In this document: positions 57,538 to 64,000 of the stretch, piece after piece
Layout: the number at the start of each line of letters is the position of its first letter
How positions within the stretch are numbered: the first letter of the stretch is position 1
Source: Sesamum alatum
Lineage: Eukaryota > Streptophyta > Magnoliopsida > Lamiales > Pedaliaceae
Assembly (NCBI GenBank): GCA_034509735.1
Contig: JACGWO010000001.1
Span: 12,478,854 to 12,542,853 of the forward strand
DNA length: 64,000 bases
Reading direction: 5' to 3'
Program-made: the position numbers and the translations under genes
Notes under the pieces: generated by a model
Database searches by the model: none
Told to the model about the DNA's origin: nothing
The model's input: only the letters and a program-made list of their open reading frames with translations

Positions 57538-58221
57538 CACCCACACACACAATATTTCTGTCTCCACACCCACACACACACATAGATACTCTCTCTAGGA
57601 TTTTAAAATTCTTTATTGTTATTAATTTTTTTTATATTTAAAAAAAAATACTTCATTATTAAATAATAAATTATTATAGCTAAAAAAAAAAAAGATTTCT
57701 ATGATATTATATTTACTGAAAAAATATAAATTCAAGATATTATAAGTTACACAATTAGAAATAGTCATTGCATCAAGAGAGAAAACATATACATATCTAT
57801 ATTAATATTCGACTAGCATGAATGTACATATATATTATTTTTATTTAAAATTTAGGTCATAATCCATCATATTTTTATTTTTATAAAAAAAATTATGTAA
57901 TAAATTTTTATTTGAAGTTAAACTAATATGTACTATTTACGAAATTAGTTTAAAAATATTTTTAAAACAAAATGTGTCAACAAAAATAACAATTTATTTG
58001 ATTCTAATTAATAGTATTATGTCATTTTTGGTCATTTTTCAATAAAAAGACCTTATTATGCCAAACACCCCAACATCTTATAAACTTTAACATCTTATTT
58101 TACCCAAACACTTTAAAAGCTCATTTTTAAAATAAGATCCAACATCTTATAAGCTTTTAAAACATCTTATAAAATATAGGAGTTTATAAGATGTTTTAAA
58201 AACACTTAGCCAAACACCCTC
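57244..58221. mobile_element. PIF/Harbinger-type MITE, 978 bp
   Basis: TAA flanks both sides (57241-57243, 58222-58224). Ends are GAGGGTGTTTGGCTAAG and its inverse. Many ATCTTATAAG phrases occur inside each arm. A CT microsatellite (57500-57532) followed by CACACACACA-type sequence lies inside. No transposase. Confidence 0.88.
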
Positions 58222-58224
58222 TAA

Positions 58225-58657
58225 ATCCATTTTCCATGCATGTCTTTTAAGCTCTCAATGAGAATTTTTATATTTCCGTGCTGAAAATTCAAAGGGAGCA
58301 TTTGGAAATTGCACCAATTTAACTCTTTTGCTTGCAACTTTGCGCTGTCAGATTTTTAATTTAAACTTTATTATTAAGTAAAAATACTCTTTTATTAGTG
58401 TCTCACTTAATTTTGATTTGTTATTTAACTCCTCACTTGGTTTTGATTTGTTATTTAACTCCTCTATTTGTCATGGTTTCCATAACTACCCTTTGGTACT
58501 TTTTGTTTTTTCATGCATTTTTTTTTATTTTCTCTAATATTATTTATTATCTTTGTTTGTCATTAATTTTTAACAAATCAAAATATTTATATTAACTTAT
58601 TATTTTAATATATATTTTGAGAAACTTTCTTACTCTACAAACATTAATAATACAGTT
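58225..58657. other. Intergenic, with a 30-bp tandem duplication
   Basis: TTTTGATTTGTTATTTAACT followed by CCTC occurs twice, about 30 bp apart, at 58410-58465. The remainder is AT-rich with no gene. Confidence 0.7.
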
Positions 58658-59361
58658 TGATCTGCATAAAAATGGCTGGCCCAAAAGAAAAAAATAGATC
58701 GCACGAGCCCAAAGAAAAACAGAGTTCAAAATACCCCCAAAGGGGCCCAATTTGCACTCCAGACCCAGGGAAGGACCGAACTAGGCACCCCGAAGAAAGT
58801 CAAGACCAGGCCTAACCAGACTCCCCCAGAAAGAAGGCCTGGGAAAGGAAGGCCCGCAGAAGGGGGTCTACCCGGTCACAAAGGAAGGATAAGGTTATCA
58901 AGCCATATCCTTATCCGAGCAAGGATCTCGCAACTACCTCCTGAAATTTAGGAGGTTATGACCCGCAGGACTCTAAGAGGGACGTCTGCTGACTTTCCTA
59001 GAGTCCAACCAGCCAAAAGCTCTTCCTCTTCAAGGAACCACCTCTATAAATACCAACCCCTCTTGGCTGGTATAGGGGGACGAAAATTTACTACCCTCTC
59101 AAGCTCAATAACGCCTTTTCTACTCTTTAAGCTCTCGAATTACTCTCTAGACTCACACTACTCATCTTATGCTCACTTCACACGAATTCTCATTATTTCT
59201 CAATACTTTCAAGCTTATTTTTTCTGTAACTGCTTACTGACTTGAGCGTCGGAGTGCTAACACTCTTTTTGCAGGTCCAATTTCCCGATTTGCAGAAAGT
59301 CAAGCCCACTTCGTTCAAGTCCAAAAAGATAACTTTGATTGAGCTCCTTTTGCTCACATCA
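58658..59361 (+). repeat. 5' LTR of the non-autonomous Tat-like element
   Basis: Runs from TGATCTGCATAAAAATGG to TTGCTCACATCA. TATA box TATAAATA at 59045-59052. Confidence 0.85.
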
Positions 59362-59362
59362 A

Positions 59363-59381
59363 TTGGCACCGTCTGTGGGAA
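59363..59381 (+). other. Primer binding site region
   Basis: TTGGCACCGTCTGTGGGAA follows the LTR after one base. It is the same block as at 19675 with a single change. Confidence 0.65.
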
Positions 59382-59404
59382 CATAGTGCTAAGATGTGAG
59401 GACA

Positions 59405-60733
59405 ATGAAAACCCCCAAAAGCAGGCTAAACAAGCAAAAAGCAGCCGAGGCCGCCACCGACCCTCCGACGTTGTAGGTGGTGGGGAGCGCCCCTTTGACC
59501 CCTCTCGGGCATGTGGGGGATGGACTTTCTGGTCCCTCCGAACAGCTGTTAGACCCTCCATGCGACAACACCTCTTCGGAGACCTCTTCGAACAATTTGT
59601 CCCTAGGATTGTTGGCAACTATTCAATAAATGATTACCTTCGCCATATGGAGGCAACTGGTAGCGGTAACCTCTGCACCTTTGATGGCTATGGCTCTGAT
59701 GCCTCTAGTAGCCCCTCTGGCCGCCGAGGCACTCCGGGGTAGCAACGAGGTACCCCCTATTCGAGGTCCCCCTGATCTATCCTCCATGCGATAACACCTT
59801 TTCAGACACCTCTTCCAAGAGGTTGTCCCCAGTATTGTTGGGTACTATTCAACAAATGGTCACATCTGCTATAAGGACGCAATTGGCTGCGGTAACTACC
59901 GCCCTTTCGGCAATTATAGTCCCAATGCCTCAGGGCCGGACCCCTGGCGGCAGAAGGCCCAAAAGTAGGGAAGAAGGCTCTCTTTGTATGGAGGCCTCAC
60001 GTGCTCCCAGAAGGGGATCCAACTCCTTCTCCCCAGCGCGGAATGAAGCTCCCCCTCATTGGAAGGCTAAATTAAAGCATTTGTAGAAGAGTTTGCAGGA
60101 TATTCAACATAGGATGATGGGAATCCCGTTGTAGGCACAAGGCAGCATCCCTTTCAGTGAGGAGGTCATGGCGGACGGCCTTTTTCCCAATTATCGGACT
60201 CCAGCTATTGCGGAATACGATGGCACCATCGATTCGCAGGAGCACTTGTCCCGATTCGAGAATGCAGCTCTTCTCGATCGATACATGGACGGGATCAAGT
60301 ATCGAGTCTTTGTTACCACGTTTGTCTGGGTGGCCCAGCAATGGTTTAACCAATTGCCAAGCGGCTCCGTAAGGAACTTTCAGAAGTTCCGTTCCTTGTT
60401 CCTCCCTCAATTGGCCAGTAGTAGGAAGCACTGCAAACCCCCCTCAGTCTTTTCACTGCTCTTCAAAAAGACTCCGAGTCCCTGAGGGATTACCTGTATA
60501 GATTCAACGCCACGACCTTGGAGGTTCCTACAACCACGCAGAAAGTCAAGGCTAGCGCCTTCTCTGAAGGGCTTTTGGATGGGGACTTCTTCAAATCTCT
60601 GGCCAAGAAGCTGGCACCATACTTTGATAGCCTATGTGCTAGAGCGGCAAAATACATCAACATGGAAGAAGCTCAGGCCTCTAAGAAAGAAGGACATTTT
60701 CCTTGCCCCAGGCAGGAACCTCCTCAAGAATAA
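59405..60733 (+). pseudogene. gag-derived reading frame, broken
   Basis: A first ATG at 59405 (MKTPKSRLNKQKAAEAATDP) soon meets a stop. A 150-bp block at about 59557-59703 is repeated, diverged, at 59781-59931. From 60150 the gag core is readable: EEVMADGLFPNYRTPAIAEY, HLSRFENAALLDRY, QQWFNQLPSGSVRNF. After a frame change near 60440 comes LRDYLYRFNATTLEVPTTTQ, FSEGLLDGDFFKSLAKKL and ARAAKYINMEEAQ. It ends at 60733 inside the hairpin array, with no zinc knuckle. This is the capsid-type part of a Tat-like gag, no longer translatable as one protein. Confidence 0.82.
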
Positions 60734-61760
60734 GTCCTGCCCCCAGGCAGGACCTAACGGAAGGACATTTTTCTGCCCCCCGGCAGGACCTCATCGAAAT
60801 AAATCCTTCCCCCCTAGGCAGGAACCTCCTCAAGAATAAGTCCTGCCCCCTTGGCAGGACTCCTCGCAAGGACATTTTTCCTACCCCCCCAGGCAGGAAC
60901 CTTATAAAAAAATAAAGTCTTGCCTCCGAGTAGGAGCCCCCTCAAGGGAAGATATTGTCGAATAGGTACCACCATCTGTTTGCAATATATTACTTTCTTG
61001 GAAAGAATTCTCAAATGCAGATATTACACTTATACTTTTTGCTCTTGGCAAGAAGACATGTATAAAGCCCTGCTCCACAACAGACATGCTCTAAAGACAA
61101 AGCCCTGCTTCATAGTAGGCATTTGTTAAAGACAAGCCCTGCTTCAAGCAGGCACCACCATCTCGCAAAAAAGAGTAAAAAAGCTCTGTCTTCCACACAG
61201 ACACATAAACCCTCCTCCACGGAGGCATCCAAGTCCTCCTTCGGGTAGGAACCTAGGCACTTCTCCCGGGGGACGTTTAAGCTCTGTTCCGTGTAGGCAC
61301 AAAAAGGCTTGTCTTCCACATAGGCACACAAGCCCTCCTTCGGGCAGGCACCTTGGTCCTTTTCCGAGAAAGTATGTAAGCTCTGTCTATGTAGGCACCG
61401 AAGCACTCCTCCACGGAGGCACCTAAACCTTACCCCGGACAAACACTTATTGCTTCTCCGGCGAGGTCCCTAAGTACTGCTCCGAGTAGGAACCTTCAAA
61501 GTAAGGTCTCATCTGTAGAGGCACCTAAGCCCTACTTCGGGGGGACACTTACCGACATGGTCCTTATGTCCTGCACAGAGTAGGCACTCTCAAATAAGCC
61601 CTCATCCATTGAGGCATACAAGCTCTCTTCCGTGGAGAGACATAAACCTTGCTCCGAGCATGCACCTTCTGAAAAGCCCTATTCTCTACAGGCATGAAGT
61701 AAGCTCTTCTTTTCCTATGCATACCTATGCTACTAATATTCCCTTGCAAGAAGGCACAAA
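60700..61760 (+). repeat. Long array of degenerate hairpin units (about 30-60 bp), about 1 kb
   Basis: About 25 units in a row each contain a short inverted repeat. Early units read CCTGCCCCCAGGCAGGA (stem CCTGCC/GGCAGG) separated by CTCAAGAATAAGT. Later units read CCCTGCTTCAAGCAGGCACC, CTCTGTCTTCCACACAGACA, CCTCCTCCACGGAGGCA and CCCTCCTTCGGGCAGGCACC. The stem sequence varies while pairing is often kept, and most units end in GGCACC or GGAACC. GC content is far above the surroundings. Confidence 0.85.
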
Positions 61761-61933
61761 AATATAAAAGACTCCCTCTTTGGGCCAGTCTCTTGTCTCT
61801 GCAAGGAGAAAAGACCTTCTCTAATAAGTAACAAAGTCTCGAGGATCAAAAGCCCATTTGCAGACCCCATGAGACTCCTACTCTAAAGGGGATCGAATGC
61901 AATCTCTCTCCCTCAAAGTGTGAGGGGACTGAA

Positions 61934-62640
61934 TGGTGTGCATAAAAATGGTTGGCCCAAAAGAAAGAAATAGATTGCACGAGTTCTAAGAAAAGCAAAG
62001 CTCAAAGTACCCCAAGTGGGCCTAATTTGCACCCCCAGGCCCAGGCAAGGACGGGACCAGGCCCCCCCCAAAGGAAGTCAAGACCAGGCCTAACTAGATC
62101 CCTCAAAAAGAAGGCCCAGGGAAGGAAGGCCCGCAGAAGGGAGGCCCACAGAAGGGGGCCTGACCCGGTCACGAAGGAAGGATAAGGTTATCCAGTCCTA
62201 TCCTTATCCGAGCAAGGATCTCGCAACTACCTCATAGAATTTAGGACGTCATGACCCATATGAATTTAGGAGGGATGTCTGCTGACCTTCCAAGAGTTCA
62301 ACCAGCCAAGAGGTCCGCCTCTCCAAGGAATTCCCTTTATAAATACCAGCCTCCCTTGGCTGGTATAAGGGGACGAATTTACTACCTCTCAAGCTCAATT
62401 ACGCTTTTTCTACTCTTTATGCTCTCGAATTACTCTCTATACTCAAACTACTCATCTTATGCTCACTTCACATGAATTCTCATTACTTTCAAACTTATTT
62501 TTTCGATAACTGCTTATTGACTTGATCATTGGAGTGCTAACACTCTTTTGCAGGTCTCCTTTCTCAATTTGTAGAAACTCAAGTATGCTCCGTTCAAGTC
62601 CAAGAAAACAACTTTGATTGAGCTCTTTTTGCTCACATCA
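61934..62640 (+). repeat. 3' LTR of the non-autonomous Tat-like element
   Basis: Runs from TGGTGTGCATAAAAATGG to TTGCTCACATCA, preceded by a purine-rich GTGAGGGGACTGAA. TATA box TATAAATA at 62338-62345. Confidence 0.85.
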
Positions 62641-64000
62641 CAATTTATATAAATATTTTATTTTAAAAATTATGCACATACTTAGAATGACCATATTTAC
62701 TAACGGAAGATTGGGAAAGAGAGGAGGAGGGGGGAAGAAATTGCCAAAACGACAAAGGAGGGTGGCATTTTCTGAATTGTAAAATTAGGGTAGCAACTAT
62801 CCGAAGGCGATGCAGTTTGGGGAAAGGACCTTTGCCGTTAGGGGCAAAATAATTTAAAGATAGTTTAAAAAAATGCAAAAATACATAATTAGTTTTGAGA
62901 TAAACGTGATGACTAAAGTGTTTTTGCTATTCTTCTTAAATGCAAGTCGTCGTGAAATGCCATCCCCACGTGAATTTAATAAATAATCTTTCAATTTTTA
63001 AAAAATTATACATAAAAATAAAATATATTAATCAACACATCGCATATTAACAAAAATTTAATTTAAGAGTATTATCAGTACGACAGAAAAATTGATGCAG
63101 TGGTATTACAAACTGCAGTCTCTGAGTGAAAAAATATCTTTTCTTTTATATTAGTATATATTAAAAAAAATTATTAGAGAACCACTGTGGATCATAATTT
63201 CTTCGAAAAAAAAAATTGTGCTTCGTAAACTAAAAAATATATAGAAAAGTTAAAAATAAAAATTTGAGAACGGCGGCCACTCATAAAGTTTTAGACTATT
63301 GAGTTATTTAGTTAGTTAATTAATGAGTTAACGAGCCGATCATTCATGAGTTTACGAAGGAATGGAGTAAGGCTCGACTGATCTAACTTTAAACAAGTTA
63401 GCTTCCATGAGGAACTAGCGATCTCAGTGAATGACCAGAGGGTGATGATAATTTGATATTTCATTTAATTAATAAAAAAAAGATACTTTTGTCTCTCTCT
63501 TTTCGCGGTGTAGCTATAGGATTTTGAGAACGTTGAGTGAAGCGCCACATTTAATTATTTAAATTTCCTTTATTTTATTCGTAATGTTTAGGTAAAAATC
63601 CATGTTCTTGTCTGATTTTTTTTTTTTTTTTTAATCATAGAATGTAAATATTACTATGCAGAAATAATATGTTGTTCTGATTGTGAGCAGCCATGTCATG
63701 CAGGTGACAAAAAAGATTCGCTTCTGTGATACAAATGCCAAACCCTACCTCTTCTTTTTCTTGTCTATATACATGTACAGTATCTCTATCTATCTACTTC
63801 GCATGCATTCTTGCTATTATTTGTTCACATAAAATTCCTATTTGTAAAAATAAATCAAGACCAGAGATATATGGACGAATGAAATTCTATAATTTTGAAT
63901 AAAATGTATTGCAATATTTGAAATGAAGATTATCTTCTGATTTTTTTCCCGAATTTCGTTTTAAATGCTTGAAACTTATTCTTGAATATGGATACATAAT
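62641..64000. other. Intergenic, AT-rich, nothing recognised
   Basis: A G-rich stretch at 62715-62850 has no convincing coding pattern on either strand. Homopolymer T at about 63618-63632. The last 400 bp could include promoter sequence of a gene beyond the window, but nothing can be shown. Confidence 0.5.

Larger units (their letters stand above)
58658..62640 (+). mobile_element. Non-autonomous Tat-like LTR retrotransposon, 3,983 bp
   Basis: LTRs of 704 and 707 bp flank an internal region that holds only a gag-related sequence and a long degenerate repeat array; no RT or integrase is present. The PBS region and gag core resemble the Tat element at 19299. Flanks CAGTT (58653-58657) and CAATT (62641-62645) form a 5-bp duplication with one mismatch. 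LTR identity by eye is about 85%, so the copy is much older than the 19299 element. Movement would require enzymes from an autonomous relative. Confidence 0.88.

Noticed and set aside
60700..61760. CRISPR-like appearance of regularly spaced short palindromes
   Set aside because: The units are not identical repeats with unique spacers, there are no cas genes, and the host is a plant nuclear genome. It is a degenerate repeat inside an LTR element.
62663..62878. Minus-strand ORF of 71 codons
   Set aside because: Composition follows the G-rich plus strand; no motif, no splice context.
63140..63165. Helitron-like TATACTAATATAAAAG on the minus strand
   Set aside because: The required TC start is missing and no CTAG hairpin end was found.

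Overview
The window is nuclear DNA from a flowering plant, most likely a eudicot. The evidence is many small exons with GT-AG introns, plant-specific gene families, AT-rich intergenic sequence, and plant Ty1/copia, Ty3/gypsy Tat-type, LINE, MULE, PIF/Harbinger, CACTA, hAT and Helitron elements. The genus cannot be read from the sequence. Exon models are hand-built from reading frame, splice signals and phase, and every one closes in frame.

Host genes, left to right: a two-exon LEA-like small protein (minus strand, 5780-6241); an eight-exon membrane-anchored prolyl 4-hydroxylase of the P4H9/P4H13 type (14159-17597, 287 aa); a five-exon plant coiled-coil protein with five repeated (L)VKH-x-SRLEKE units (30458-33236, 732 aa); a seven-exon secreted leucine-rich-repeat protein (34703-36514, 212 aa); and a fourteen-exon serine carboxypeptidase-like acyltransferase (49699-52833, 469 aa). 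A broken partial copy of the LRR gene lies at 52965-55310. There is no operon-like organisation and no sign that the five genes share a pathway.

Repeats fill the rest. From 1 to 4975 lies a decayed minus-strand copia element cut off in its reverse transcriptase by another LTR-type repeat. A LINE with a 14-bp target duplication occupies 7065-12060. A 9.2-kb Tat-lineage gypsy element (19299-28464) has two 374-bp LTRs with few differences, a CCACT target duplication, a deleted protease core, a hairpin-forming tandem array and an antisense ORF. It sits inside a small Helitron. From 36.5 to 49.6 kb is a gene-free AT-rich block of foldback MULE-type elements, two decayed tandem arrays, Helitron ends and a CACTA MITE. 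From 52.9 to 62.6 kb is a nested stack: the LRR pseudogene with a solo LTR and a hAT-like element inside it, an LTR relic split by a foldback element, a Harbinger MITE, and a 4-kb non-autonomous Tat-like element with a roughly 1-kb array of degenerate hairpins. From 62.6 to 64 kb I recognise nothing.

The most unusual points are the arrays of hairpin units at the same relative place in two different Tat-type elements, two GC-AG introns with the same donor (AAG|GCAAGA) in two of the five genes, a glutamate in place of an oxyanion-loop glycine in the carboxypeptidase-like protein, and the readable insertion history of the LRR pseudogene.
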